Of a stretch of 64,000 nucleotides of DNA, positions 53,523 through 61,825 are shown piece after piece; positions within the stretch are counted from its first letter, which is position 1; each line of letters begins with the position of its first letter. The notes under the pieces are model-generated. The model saw only the letters and a program-made list of their open reading frames with translations. It did no database searches and was not told the origin of the DNA. The stretch comes from an uncultured Bradyrhizobium sp. (GTDB lineage: Bacteria; Pseudomonadota; Alphaproteobacteria; Rhizobiales; Xanthobacteraceae): the NCBI RefSeq assembly GCF_936943645.1, contig NZ_CAKZJO010000083.1:1-64000 (forward strand), read 5' to 3'. The translations under genes were made by a program, and so were the position numbers.

Positions 53523-54461
53523 CTACTCCGCCCGCGCCGCGCGCCGTAGCGCCTGCGGGGGCTGGCCAAAAGCGCGGATGAAGGCGCGGCGCATCCGCTC
53601 GGGATCGCCGAAGCCGGTCGCCTCTGCGACGAGCTCGATGCCCTCACGCGAAGATTGCACGCGCTCGCGCGCCACTTCGAGGCGGAGCCGCTCGATCGCC
53701 TTCGACGGTGTCGTGCCTGTCTCGGCGGCGAAGGCCCGGGCAAAATGCCGCGCGCTCATGCCGGCGCGATCGGCGAGATCTTCGACGGTCAGCCTGGTGT
53801 CGAGATTCTCGCGCGCCCAGGACAGCAGCGTGCCGAAGCGGCCGTTCGGCGTCTTCAATTCCAGCAGCGAGGAGAACTGCGACTGGCCGCCGCTGCGGCG
53901 ATGATATAGCACAAGGTGGCGCGCGGCCTCCTGCGCGATCTCCTCGCCGTGATCTTCGGTCACCATGGCGAGCGCAAGGTCGATGCCCGCGGTGATGCCG
54001 GCCGACGTCCAGACGTTGTCGTCGCGGGTGAATATCTGGTCCGGCTCGAACTTCACCTTCGGATAGCGCGCGACGAAATCGCGCGTGCGCCCCCAATGCG
54101 TGGTGGCGCGGCGGCCGTCGAGCAGGCCGGCCTCGGCCAGCACATAAGCGCCCGAGCAGACGCTGGCGATCCGCACGCCGCGCCTGGCCAGCCGCTGCAC
54201 GAAGGCGCGCGTGGCCTCGCAGCGCGCAGCGTCGGTCACGCCCGCGCCGCCAGCGATGACCAGGGTGGTGATCGCATTCGCCGACTTGAAATCACGCGCC
54301 ATCATCTCGACGCCAGACGAGCTGCGCACCGACCCCGCGTTCAGCGCCAGCACCCGCAGCGCCAGCGGCTTGCGGGCGCAACGCGCCGCGACCTCGAACA
54401 CCGAGATCGGGCCGGCCGCATCGAGCAACTGGAAATCCGGGAAGATCAGGATGCCGATCAT
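53523..54461 (-). CDS. GlxA family regulator (DJ-1/PfpI domain plus AraC-type HTH)
   Basis: A 312-aa transcription regulator. Residues 1-190 form a DJ-1/PfpI amidotransferase-like fold (MIGILIFPDFQLLDAAGPISVF, then SVCSGAYVLAEAGLLDGRRATTHW with the nucleophile-elbow Cys). Residues 215-312 are an AraC/XylS double helix-turn-helix (LTVEDLADRAGMSARHFARAFAAETG, ending GFGDPERMRRAFIRAFG). I took the ATG at 54461 because upstream codons lack likeness. It diverges from another DJ-1 protein, its likely target or cofactor. The ligand may be a nitrogen metabolite. Confidence 0.92.
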   Translation of the reverse strand: MIGILIFPDFQLLDAAGPISVFEVAARCARKPLALRVLALNAGSVRSSSGVEMMARDFKSANAITTLVIAGGAGVTDAARCEATRAFVQRLARRGVRIASVCSGAYVLAEAGLLDGRRATTHWGRTRDFVARYPKVKFEPDQIFTRDDNVWTSAGITAGIDLALAMVTEDHGEEIAQEAARHLVLYHRRSGGQSQFSSLLELKTPNGRFGTLLSWARENLDTRLTVEDLADRAGMSARHFARAFAAETGTTPSKAIERLRLEVARERVQSSREGIELVAEATGFGDPERMRRAFIRAFGQPPQALRRAARAE

Positions 54462-54558
54462 GGGACGATGTCCGAAATAGTGGGAATTATGCCATTTGAG
54501 ACACGAAGGCAGCATGCCAGTCTCCGCCCGTCAAGCCCAACTTTGAAAGGATCCGCCG

Positions 54559-55245
54559 ATGTCATCCCCCCTCCAGATCGGTCTCCTGATCTTTCCGCGC
54601 GTCACCCAGCTCGATTTCACCGGTCCCTTGCAGGTGTTCGCCATGGTTCCGGGCGCGACGCTGCACCTCATCTGGAAACGGATCGAACCGGTGCCGAGCG
54701 ACTCCGTGCTCACGCTGACACCGACCACGACATTCGCCGATTGCCCGCAGCTCGACGTGATCTGCGTGCCCGGCGGCGGCGGCACCAACGATCTTCTCAA
54801 CGACGAGGAGGTGCTCGACTTCCTGCGCAAGCAGGCTGCGGGCGCGCAATACGTCACTTCGGTCTGCACGGGATCGCTGGCGCTCGGCGCCGCCGGCCTT
54901 TTGAAGGGCTACCGGGCCGCCACCCATTGGAGCGCGATGGAGATGTTGAGCCAGTTCGGCGCGACGCCAACGAAAACCCGCGTCTGCATCGACCGCAACC
55001 GCATCACCGGCGGTGGTGTCACCGCAGGCATCGATTTCGCGCTGACGCTGGTGTCGATCCTCGTCGATCGCACCACGGCCGAAGCGATCCAGCTTCAGAT
55101 GGAATACAACCCCGCCCCGCCGTTCAATTCCGGCTCGCCGGATACGGCCTCGCCCGAAGTGATGGCCCTTCTGCGGGAGCGCGGCGCGCAAAACCAGGCG
55201 CGGCGCCTCGAGGCCGTGAAACGCGCGGCGGAACGGGTGGCATAG
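54559..55245 (+). CDS. DJ-1/PfpI family enzyme, isonitrile-hydratase-like
   Basis: A 228-aa protein. It starts PLQIGLLIFPRVTQLDFTGPLQVF, has a CVPGGGGTNDLLND block and the nucleophile cysteine in TSVCTGSLALGAAGLLKGYRAATHW. The ending is QMEYNPAPPFNSGSPDTASPEV. The SVCTGS block and the NPAPPF...GSP end resemble bacterial isonitrile hydratase InhA, which turns isonitriles into N-substituted formamides. That function is plausible but not proven. The gene shares a 97-bp divergent promoter region with the GlxA-like regulator. Confidence 0.82.
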   Translation: MSSPLQIGLLIFPRVTQLDFTGPLQVFAMVPGATLHLIWKRIEPVPSDSVLTLTPTTTFADCPQLDVICVPGGGGTNDLLNDEEVLDFLRKQAAGAQYVTSVCTGSLALGAAGLLKGYRAATHWSAMEMLSQFGATPTKTRVCIDRNRITGGGVTAGIDFALTLVSILVDRTTAEAIQLQMEYNPAPPFNSGSPDTASPEVMALLRERGAQNQARRLEAVKRAAERVA

Positions 55246-55258
55246 TCTCCGCTCTCAT

Positions 55259-55384
55259 GTCCCGGACGCGCCGCCGCGCGAAGCGCTGCTGCGCAGAGCC
55301 GGGACCCAGCAGGCGATACGGCGTGGCGCAATGGGCCCCGGCTCTGCAGCGCACCGTCGAAGTGACGCTGCGCTGCGTCCGGGG
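55259..55384. repeat. Long palindromic intergenic repeat, copy A
   Basis: The ends GTCCCGGACGCG and GCGTCCGGGG are inverted, and inside stand CAGAGCCGGGACCCA (55294-55308) and TGGGCCCCGGCTCTG (55332-55346), a 15-bp nearly perfect stem. It lies in the 270-bp gap between the DJ-1 enzyme and GST genes. The same element recurs at 56193-56316. I saw no transposase, so it is a MITE- or REP-like repeat. Confidence 0.82.
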
Positions 55385-55515
55385 TATGGCTGGTCGCACA
55401 GCTGCGTTCCCCCATGGCTGCACTGCTGACATGACGTTGTCAGGAGCCCGCCGCGACAATCCGCATTACGCGCCGCTCCGGCTTCCCGGCCGCGCGCGCA
55501 AGGGAGGATCTGACC

Positions 55516-56169
55516 ATGGCGCGGTACAGGCTGCATTGTGTCGGAGCGTCGGGCAATTCGTTCAAGGTTGCGCTCTTCCTCAACTGCGCCGGGCTCGACT
55601 GGGAGCCGGTCGGCGTCGATTTCGCCGGCGGTGAGACCCGCACGTCTGACTGGCGGGCTGCAGCCAACGTCATGGGCGAAATTCCTGTCCTCGAAGTCGA
55701 TGGCCGGCATATGAGCCAGTCAGGCGCGATCCTGATGTGGCTCGCCGAAGCTCACGGCGTGTTTGCTCCGACCCGCCAGGAGACGTTCGAGACGATGCGC
55801 TGGCTGCTGTTCGACAATCACAAATTCACGTCAAGCTTCGCGCAGCATCGCTTTCAACGATGCTTCATGCCGGAGCCTGTCCATCCGGCCGTGCTCGCCT
55901 ACTTGCGCGGGCGCACCGAAAGCGCCTTTGCGATCGTCGACAAACACCTCGCCGACCGCAGCTTCATGCTGGGCGAGCGGCCGACGATCGTGGATTTCTC
56001 ACTGCTGGGCTATCTCTATTATCCTCGCGAGGAGACGGGCTTCGACCTTGCAACGGCCTTTCCTGCCATCGATGCGTGGCGCCGGCGTGTTGCCGAACTG
56101 CCGGGCTGGAAGCCGCCTTATGAGATGATGCCGCTCGGCAACTCTCCGCCGCTTCATTTATCTCTTTGA
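55516..56169 (+). CDS. Glutathione S-transferase
   Basis: A 217-aa cytosolic GST-fold protein. The thioredoxin-like N-domain starts YRLHCVGASGNSFKVALFLNCAGLDWEPVGVD, with the cis-proline and glutathione gamma-glutamate contacts in GEIPVLEVDGRHMSQSGAILMWL. The alpha-helical C-domain (about 90-205) ends with the N-capping motif in GERPTIVDFSLLGYLYYP and AWRRRVAELPGW. The catalytic Ser near position 14 fits a beta/zeta-like bacterial class, but class and substrate are open. Palindromic repeats flank it on both sides. Confidence 0.9.
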   Translation: MARYRLHCVGASGNSFKVALFLNCAGLDWEPVGVDFAGGETRTSDWRAAANVMGEIPVLEVDGRHMSQSGAILMWLAEAHGVFAPTRQETFETMRWLLFDNHKFTSSFAQHRFQRCFMPEPVHPAVLAYLRGRTESAFAIVDKHLADRSFMLGERPTIVDFSLLGYLYYPREETGFDLATAFPAIDAWRRRVAELPGWKPPYEMMPLGNSPPLHLSL

Positions 56170-56192
56170 GGGACGACAAGCGCTGACTTCGT

Positions 56193-56316
56193 GTCCCGGA
56201 CGCGGTGCGGCACGCAGTGACGCTCCGCTGAGCCGGGACCCACGCTACGGGGGTGCTCTTGGATACATGGGTCCCGGCTCAGCGGCGCAGCGTTGCACGC
56301 TGCACCGCGTCCAGGA
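56193..56316. repeat. Long palindromic intergenic repeat, copy B
   Basis: The same family as copy A. The outer ends start GTCCCGGACGCGGTGC and the right side reads GCACCGCGTCCAGGA. The inner arms CTGAGCCGGGACCCA (56228-56242) and TGGGTCCCGGCTCAG (56268-56282) are perfect reverse complements. It follows the GST stop by 23 bp. Confidence 0.85.
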
Positions 56317-56337
56317 GACGAGCCCGTCCCAACAGAA

Positions 56338-56367
56338 AAAGGCCGCCCGGTTTCCCGAGCGGCCTTT
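56338..56367. terminator. Bidirectional terminator hairpin
   Basis: AAAGGCCGC and GCGGCCTTT pair around CCGG-type inner bases. A-run upstream and T-run downstream make it symmetrical, with the better T-tract (CTTTTTC) on the minus strand. The nearest minus-strand gene, NDUFA12, ends almost 300 bp away. GST ends 168 bp upstream on the plus strand. Confidence 0.75.
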
Positions 56368-56664
56368 CCTGTCTCACGGCGGCTGCACATTCACATCGGG
56401 CGATTTCGGAGCTTCCAGACCGGGGGCCTATCTCCCGATCGAGTCCTTCCTCGGCGGCCGCTGCATCTCGGGACAGTCGCGAGCTGTTGCCCGAACCGAG
56501 CGCGATGGTTTCCCATCTCCGTAAGATGGGTTCATTGAGCCGCATCGCCCGCGTCGGCGCAACGGCCGCGCGGGCGCCGTCCCCGCTGTTCCCGTTGTCC
56601 ACAGCAAGACGCGGCGGATGCGCATGCATCCAATTCAACGATGAAGAGGCTGAGGCTGGAAAGC
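56368..56664. other. Gene-free region before NDUFA12
   Basis: Nearly 300 bp between the bidirectional hairpin and the NDUFA12 stop. Reading frames exist on both strands but are Arg/Pro/Gly-rich without a domain. A short minus-strand frame starting near 56510 (MGNHRARFGQQLATVPRC) follows GGAG-like bases, but nothing supports it. I could not fit a tRNA, SRP RNA, 6S RNA or RNase P RNA to it. It may be the 3' untranslated region of NDUFA12 or a small RNA. Confidence 0.35.
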
Positions 56665-57072
56665 CTAGCCAGGCGTCCAGGGCTGGTAGTCGCCGGTCGC
56701 CTTCGGCCGCTTGCCGCTGGCGAGAGTCGAGCCCGAGGGACGATAGGCCATGGCCGTGCCGGTGAGATTCGGCTGGTGCGGCTTTTCCCATTCGCGCGGC
56801 TGGTAGTTGGCCTCGGTCGGCGGCACATCGACGACGTGATGAATCCAGCCGTGCCAGGACGGCGGGATCCGGCTGGCCTCGGCATAGCCGTTGTAAACCA
56901 CCCAGCGCCGCTCGAAGCCGAGGGTCGGATCGACCGCCCCGCCGCGGGTGCGATAGTAGAGATTGCCCTGCTCGTCCTGGCCGACCAGCTCCCCGTACCG
57001 CTTGGTCCAGAGCTGGGTGCCAAAAGTCTGGCCATTCCACCAGGTGAAGAACTTCAGGAAGAATTGTTTCAT
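56665..57072 (-). CDS. NADH:ubiquinone oxidoreductase accessory subunit, NDUFA12 family
   Basis: A 135-aa protein homologous to the mitochondrial complex I subunit NDUFA12 (B17.2). Signature segments are KQFFLKFFTWWNGQTFGTQLWTKRYGELVGQDEQGNLYYRTRG, RRWVVYNGYAEASRIPPSWHGWIHHVVDVPPTE and the C-terminal YQPREWEKPHQPNLTGTAMAYRPSGS. It supports complex I assembly at the cytoplasmic side of the membrane. ATG 57072 opens this family start. In relatives it sits beside DUF2155; here about 5.6 kb intervenes. Confidence 0.94.
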   Translation of the reverse strand: MKQFFLKFFTWWNGQTFGTQLWTKRYGELVGQDEQGNLYYRTRGGAVDPTLGFERRWVVYNGYAEASRIPPSWHGWIHHVVDVPPTEANYQPREWEKPHQPNLTGTAMAYRPSGSTLASGKRPKATGDYQPWTPG

Positions 57073-57268
57073 GCGGCAAGGGCCCTGCTTCGTCGGGCCC
57101 TGATGCCATCCGGGCGGCAAAATGTCCAGTTCGGCGGGGGCGGCTGTGCCCTGTTCGAATGCGCGGACTTGGCACCGGCGTCTGCCGCAAATCCGGCGCG
57201 ATCCGTTCATGCCGGGTACAGCCGACGCGAGCGAGGCTTCCATTGACGCGCAAACCGGCGTGATCCCA

Positions 57269-57293
57269 GGAACCCCGGCCCTTTCATAGGGTT
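57269..57293 (+). promoter_or_regulatory. Possible EcfG-type promoter of BA14K gene
   Basis: GGAAC at 57269-57273 and GGTT at 57290-57293 with a 16-bp spacer approximate GGAAC-N16-CGTT, one mismatch in the -10. It ends 24 bp before the ATG at 57318. It is weaker than the site at 42515. Confidence 0.4.
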
Positions 57294-57317
57294 TGCTCCC
57301 GGGAAAGGAGTTTGATC

Positions 57318-57992
57318 ATGAAAAGTCTGAAAGTATTGAGTGCCGCTGCAGCGGTGGCCCTCGTTCTCCCGCTGGCAACACCGAGCTTCGCACAGGGCCA
57401 CGGTGGTCGTGGTGGCGGCGGCGGCGCGCATTTCGGCGGTGGCGGCGGTGCACATATCGGCGGCGGCGGTGGCGGCGCCCACTTTGGCGGCGGTGCGCGC
57501 ATGGGCGGCGGCGGCTTCGGCGGCGGCGCGCGGATGGGTGGCGGCGGCGCCGCCTTCCACGGAGGTGGCGGCAATTTCGCGGCCGGCGCAGCGGTCCGTC
57601 CGAGCGGCGGCACGTCCTTCACCGGCGGCGCAGCGCGTAACTTTGCAGCGGCCAACGGCGGCACTTGGCAGGGCCGCGGCGGCAATTGGAACGGGCACGG
57701 TGGCAACTGGAACGGCGGAGGCTGGCGCCATCACCGTCACGGCGGTTTCTGGCCTGGCTTCGCGGCCGGCGCCGCGATCGGCGGGTTAGGCTCTTACGCC
57801 TATTACGGCGGCGGCTACTACGATGACCCCTACTACTACTATGGCGACAGCTACTATGATGAGCCGTCAGTAGCGGTGGTCCCCGATAGCGGCGGCGACT
57901 CCGCGGCGTATTGCGCGCAGCGCTACAAATCGTATGACCCGGCTTCGGGCACCTATCTCGGCTATGACGGCCAGCGGCATCCCTGCCCGTAA
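57318..57992 (+). CDS. BA14K family exported protein, glycine-rich
   Basis: A 224-aa exported protein. A signal peptide (AAAAVALVLPLATPSFAQ) is followed by a long Gly/His/Ala/Arg-rich repeat region (about residues 25-150), a hydrophobic stretch FWPGFAAGAAIGGLGSYAYYGG and a Tyr/Asp-rich segment. The C-terminal BA14K motif reads YCAQRYKSYDPASGTYLGYDGQRHPCP with two cysteines. BA14K proteins are rhizobial and Brucella envelope proteins reported to bind carbohydrate; the lectin role here is inference. ATG 57318 is preceded by AAAGGAG. Confidence 0.88.
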   Translation: MKSLKVLSAAAAVALVLPLATPSFAQGHGGRGGGGGAHFGGGGGAHIGGGGGGAHFGGGARMGGGGFGGGARMGGGGAAFHGGGGNFAAGAAVRPSGGTSFTGGAARNFAAANGGTWQGRGGNWNGHGGNWNGGGWRHHRHGGFWPGFAAGAAIGGLGSYAYYGGGYYDDPYYYYGDSYYDEPSVAVVPDSGGDSAAYCAQRYKSYDPASGTYLGYDGQRHPCP

Positions 57993-58015
57993 CGACTCAG
58001 GTCAGGTTTGAAGGA

Positions 58016-58045
58016 AGGCGTCGCAGCGCTGCGACGCCTTTTTTT
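58016..58045 (+). terminator. Terminator of BA14K gene
   Basis: AGGCGTCGCAGC is followed at once by its reverse complement GCTGCGACGCCT, then seven T. The perfect 12-bp palindrome, 24 bp after the stop codon, is a very strong intrinsic terminator. Confidence 0.93.
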
Positions 58046-58237
58046 CGCGCATTCATGCGTCACAGCGGTGCCGCCCATGTCGGGCCGTCGCCGTCGATGA
58101 TGCGTACAAATCGACCTAAACGGACCTGTATTCACCGCACCGTGCATATCTCCCCTGATCCAATCCAAAATTGACCCGACACACGATTCGCGGATATCAC
58201 CAATCACAATGGGGACTTCGATCTACTGGGAAGTGTC

Positions 58238-58654
58238 ATGCCGCGTATTCTCGTGGTTGATGACGATCCGATGGTCGGCGCGACCATCGAGGTCCTCCTC
58301 CAACGTCAGGGCTTCGACGTCACGCTTGCCGACGGTGGTGAAACAGGACTGGCTGCGCTGGAAGCGCAGACCTTCGAGGTGATGCTGGTTGACATCTTCA
58401 TGCCGCATATGCGCGGCTTCGAGTCGATCCGCATCTTTCATGAGCGCGCGCCGGCTACTCCGCTGATCGCGATGTCCGGTTACGCCTTCGCATCATCCGC
58501 CTCGCCCTCTCCCGATTTTCTCCGGATGGCGCTCGAGCTCGGCGCAACGCGCTGCCTGCGCAAGCCGTTCACGCCGGAAACGCTGCTGACCACGATCCGG
58601 GAATGCCTCGCGGGCGAGAACGCGCAGCCGAAGGACAAGAAAGAAGCCCCTTGA
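58238..58654 (+). CDS. Single-domain response regulator
   Basis: A 138-aa receiver. The acidic pocket is ILVVDDDPMVG, the phospho-acceptor aspartate is in VMLVDIFMPHMRGFE, the conserved Thr/Ser site is PLIAMSGYAF and the Lys is in CLRKPFTPE. No output domain. The stop overlaps a TTG that I take as the start of the following hybrid kinase (TTGA), so the two are coupled and likely partners. Confidence 0.92.
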   Translation: MPRILVVDDDPMVGATIEVLLQRQGFDVTLADGGETGLAALEAQTFEVMLVDIFMPHMRGFESIRIFHERAPATPLIAMSGYAFASSASPSPDFLRMALELGATRCLRKPFTPETLLTTIRECLAGENAQPKDKKEAP

Positions 58655-60885
58655 TTCCAACGCAGCGCGTCATTCTCGGTGCTGGACTTGCCATCCTCCT
58701 GATCATCACCGCAGCCTCGATCGCCCTCGACGTCAAGTCGCGGTCCGATGCGGCCTGGGTCAACCACACCGTCCAGGTGCAGAAGAAGATCTCCGATCTG
58801 CGGGTGCTGCTGCGCCGCGCCGAGAGCGCCGCGCGCGGCTTTGAACTCTACCGCAGCCCGGCCTTCAGTGCCGAATTCGAATCTGTCCACGGCCAGATCG
58901 CGCCCGCCCTCGCCGAACTCAAGCGCGGCCTGCGCGACAATCCCGATCAGCTCACGCGGCTGGAGGGCATCGAGCCGCTGGCGCTGCGCCGGGTCGAGAT
59001 CGCCGCCGAAGCGATGCGCCTGCGCGCGGCGAACGACGAGGCTGGCATAGCCGCGCTCAACGGCAAGGCCGAAGGCCGCGGCCTCATGGACGCGGTGATG
59101 GGCAACCTCGACCAGCTCAGCGCGGACGAGGAGGCCCTGCTTGCCGCGCGGTCCCAGGACTCCCGCCGCACCGGCATTGTGCTGCTCGGCATCGATGTCG
59201 CGGGTGCTCTGGTGATCCTGCTGCTGGTCGTGATGGTGATGCGCGAAAGCCAGCGCACGACGGTGCAGCTCCAGACCTCGCTCGAGCAAACACAAGCTGC
59301 CAAGCAGGCGCTCGAGGCGGCGGTCGCCGAGCGCACGCAGCATCTGGTGGATGCCCATGACGAGCTGCGTTTGTCGGTCAACGTGCTCCAGAGCACGTTT
59401 CACAGCATGGCGGAGGCGGTGCTGGTGATCGACGCCGACGGCAATGTCCTGCTGTCCAATCCGGCAGCGGAGCGCATGCTGCTGCATCGCACCGGCATGA
59501 ACCTGCGCAATCTGCGCGCGCTGTCGGATGTGTTTCACGGCGACGGCGTCACGCCGCTCAAGGCCGACGAGCTGCCCTCGGCGCGCGTGCTGCGCGGCGA
59601 AAAGTTCGAGGACATGGAGATGATCGTCCGCCCGCACAGCGGCAATCTTCCGCGCCATCTGATGATCAGCGGCCGGCCGATGCTGGACGGGCAAGGCGAG
59701 ATATCCGGCGCGGTGCTGGTCTATCACGATGCCACCATGTCACGCGAGACCGAGCGGCAGCTGTACCAGTCGCAGAAGCTGGACGCGATCGGCAAGCTCA
59801 CCGGCGGCGTCGCGCACGACTTCAACAACATGCTGACGGTGATCTCCGGCAACACCGAGACGCTGGTGGCGAGCCTGAAGCAGCAGCCCGAGCTTCAGCA
59901 CGTGGCGCGGCTGATCGACGAGGCCGCCGAACGCTGCGCCGAGCTGATCCAGCATCTGCTCGCCTTTGCGCGCAGGCAGCCGCTGCAGCCGCGCAACATC
60001 GAGATCAACGCCGCGATCGCGGACATCGCGAAACTGTTGCGCCCCACCCTCGGCGAGCAGATCCAGATCGAGACCGTGCTGGAACAGGGTCCGATCACTG
60101 CGCATATCGATCCGTCCCGGCTCACCAATGCCGTGCTCAACATGGCGATCAACGCGCGCGACGCCATGCCGAACGGCGGCAAGCTGCTGCTGGAGACCCA
60201 CCGCGTCGTGCTGGACGAGGCCTACGCGCAGGCCCATGCGGACGTGGCGGCCGGCCCCTATGTCATGCTCGCGGTCAGCGACACCGGCACCGGCATGTCG
60301 GTGGAGACCCAGCACAAGGCCTTCGAGCCGTTCTTCACCACCAAGGAGGTCGGCAAGGGCTCGGGCCTCGGCCTCTCCATGGTCTATGGCTTCGTCAAGC
60401 AGTCCGGCGGCCACATCAAGATCTACAGCGAGGAAGGCCACGGCACCACGATCAAGCTCTATCTGCCGCCGGGCGAAGGCATGACGGAGGCCGCCGCCGC
60501 CGTGCCGCCGGCCGAGGGCGGCGCCGAGACCATCTTCGTGGTCGAGGACGACAATCTCGTGCGCACCTTCGTCACCGCGCAGCTCCAGAGCCTCGGCTAC
60601 AAGACCGTGGCCGCCCCCGACAGCAAGGTGGCGCTGGAGTTGATCGCGGCCGGCCAGCCGTTCGATCTGCTCTTCACCGACGTCGTGATCCCCGGCGGCA
60701 TGAGCGGGCGCGAGCTCGCCGAAGAGGTGGCCAAGCTCCGGCCGGGCCTGAAAGTGCTCTACACCTCCGGCTACACCGACAACGCCATCGTCCACCACGG
60801 CAAGCTCGATGACGGCGTGCTGCTGCTGACGAAACCGTATCGGAGAAACCAGCTGGCTGAGATGATCCGGAAGGCGCTGGGCTGA
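58651..60885 (+). CDS. Hybrid histidine kinase (CHASE3, PAS, HisKA, HATPase, receiver)
   Basis: A 744-aa membrane kinase. An N-terminal helix (RVILGAGLAILLIITAASIAL) leads to a CHASE3 bundle (about 45-180, RAESAARGFELYRSPAF) and a second helix (IVLLGIDVAGALVILLLVVMV). A PAS domain (about 260-370) follows, then HisKA with KLTGGVAHDFNNMLTVISGN, HATPase_c with NMAINARDAMPNGG and GKGSGLGLSMVYGFVKQSGG, and a C-terminal receiver with FVVEDDNLVR and LLFTDVVIPGG. The start is a TTG at 58651 overlapping the receiver stop; an ATG at 58603 would lie inside the receiver gene. The signal is unknown. Confidence 0.9.
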   Translation: MIPTQRVILGAGLAILLIITAASIALDVKSRSDAAWVNHTVQVQKKISDLRVLLRRAESAARGFELYRSPAFSAEFESVHGQIAPALAELKRGLRDNPDQLTRLEGIEPLALRRVEIAAEAMRLRAANDEAGIAALNGKAEGRGLMDAVMGNLDQLSADEEALLAARSQDSRRTGIVLLGIDVAGALVILLLVVMVMRESQRTTVQLQTSLEQTQAAKQALEAAVAERTQHLVDAHDELRLSVNVLQSTFHSMAEAVLVIDADGNVLLSNPAAERMLLHRTGMNLRNLRALSDVFHGDGVTPLKADELPSARVLRGEKFEDMEMIVRPHSGNLPRHLMISGRPMLDGQGEISGAVLVYHDATMSRETERQLYQSQKLDAIGKLTGGVAHDFNNMLTVISGNTETLVASLKQQPELQHVARLIDEAAERCAELIQHLLAFARRQPLQPRNIEINAAIADIAKLLRPTLGEQIQIETVLEQGPITAHIDPSRLTNAVLNMAINARDAMPNGGKLLLETHRVVLDEAYAQAHADVAAGPYVMLAVSDTGTGMSVETQHKAFEPFFTTKEVGKGSGLGLSMVYGFVKQSGGHIKIYSEEGHGTTIKLYLPPGEGMTEAAAAVPPAEGGAETIFVVEDDNLVRTFVTAQLQSLGYKTVAAPDSKVALELIAAGQPFDLLFTDVVIPGGMSGRELAEEVAKLRPGLKVLYTSGYTDNAIVHHGKLDDGVLLLTKPYRRNQLAEMIRKALG

Positions 60886-60928
60886 GATCGTAGTCGGATG
60901 GGTAACCGATCCTACATGCCCTTGCGCC

Positions 60929-61825
60929 TCAACGCGTCGCCAGCACCACCGCCGCCAGCGTGAACACCAGCGCGGCGATCTGGCCCGGTCCCAGCGGCTC
61001 GTGCAGCGCGATCGCCGAGGCAACGACGCCGATGACGGGCACTGCCATGGTCCCGATCGCGGCGACCGATGCCGGCAGGCGGGCCAGCGCTGCGAACCAG
61101 CTGACATAGGCGATGCAGAACTGCACCACGGTCGAATAGACCAGGAGCCACCAGCCGACCGGCGTCACCTTGTCCAGATGCGTGGTCTCGACCAACAGGC
61201 CGATGATCGAGATCGGCAGGCAGCCGATGCCGATCTGCCAGGCCGCGGCCGTGATCGGCGGCAGGTGGATCGGGTACTTCTTCGAGAACACCGTGCCGAC
61301 GGCAAAGCCGAGCGCGCCGCACAGCGCCATGATGATTCCCGGCAGCTTCTCGACGCTGGCGGTGATGCCGTTGCCGCCCATGATCGAGGCAAGCCCGACG
61401 AAGGCCATCACCAGCCCCAGCGTGCGCAGCACGGTCGGGCGCTCACCCAGCACCGGCCAGGCGATGATCGAGGCCCAGACCGGCATCGTATAGGCGATCA
61501 GTGCCGCCTCGCTCGCCGGCAGCCAGAGCAGCGCCAGGCCCATCAGCACCATCCAGCCGGTGACGTTGAGCACGGCGGCGGTGAGCAGGCGCGGCCAGAT
61601 TCCGGGCTCGACCCGCAGGCTCTGCCGGCGAACCAGCGCCAGCGCCGCCAGCAGCAGCGCGCCCAGCACGCCTGTCACCCCGCGCAAGGTCAGCGGCGGC
61701 AGCTCGGAGATCAGGAATTTCGTGACAGGCCAATTAAAGCCCCAGCCGATCGAAGTGATCGCGAGGAACATCAGGCCGGCCGGGGCGATGCGCGGTCGCG
61801 CATCCCGGCGAGTCGAATCAAGCAT
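60929..61825 (-). CDS. EamA/DMT family transporter
   Basis: A 298-aa inner-membrane exporter with ten hydrophobic helices in two EamA halves: LMFLAITSIGWGFNWPVTKFLISELPPLTLRGVTG in the first and IIMALCGALGFAVGTVFSKKY plus VQFCIAYVSWFAALARLPASVAAIGTM in the second, with the family motif region EAALIAYTMPVWASIIAWPVLGERP. ATG 61825 was preferred over 61909, which lies in an unlikely cysteine- and Arg-rich stretch. It exports small metabolites or takes part in amino-acid efflux; the substrate is unknown. It is distinct from the broken copy at 22022. Confidence 0.9.
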   Translation of the reverse strand: MLDSTRRDARPRIAPAGLMFLAITSIGWGFNWPVTKFLISELPPLTLRGVTGVLGALLLAALALVRRQSLRVEPGIWPRLLTAAVLNVTGWMVLMGLALLWLPASEAALIAYTMPVWASIIAWPVLGERPTVLRTLGLVMAFVGLASIMGGNGITASVEKLPGIIMALCGALGFAVGTVFSKKYPIHLPPITAAAWQIGIGCLPISIIGLLVETTHLDKVTPVGWWLLVYSTVVQFCIAYVSWFAALARLPASVAAIGTMAVPVIGVVASAIALHEPLGPGQIAALVFTLAAVVLATR

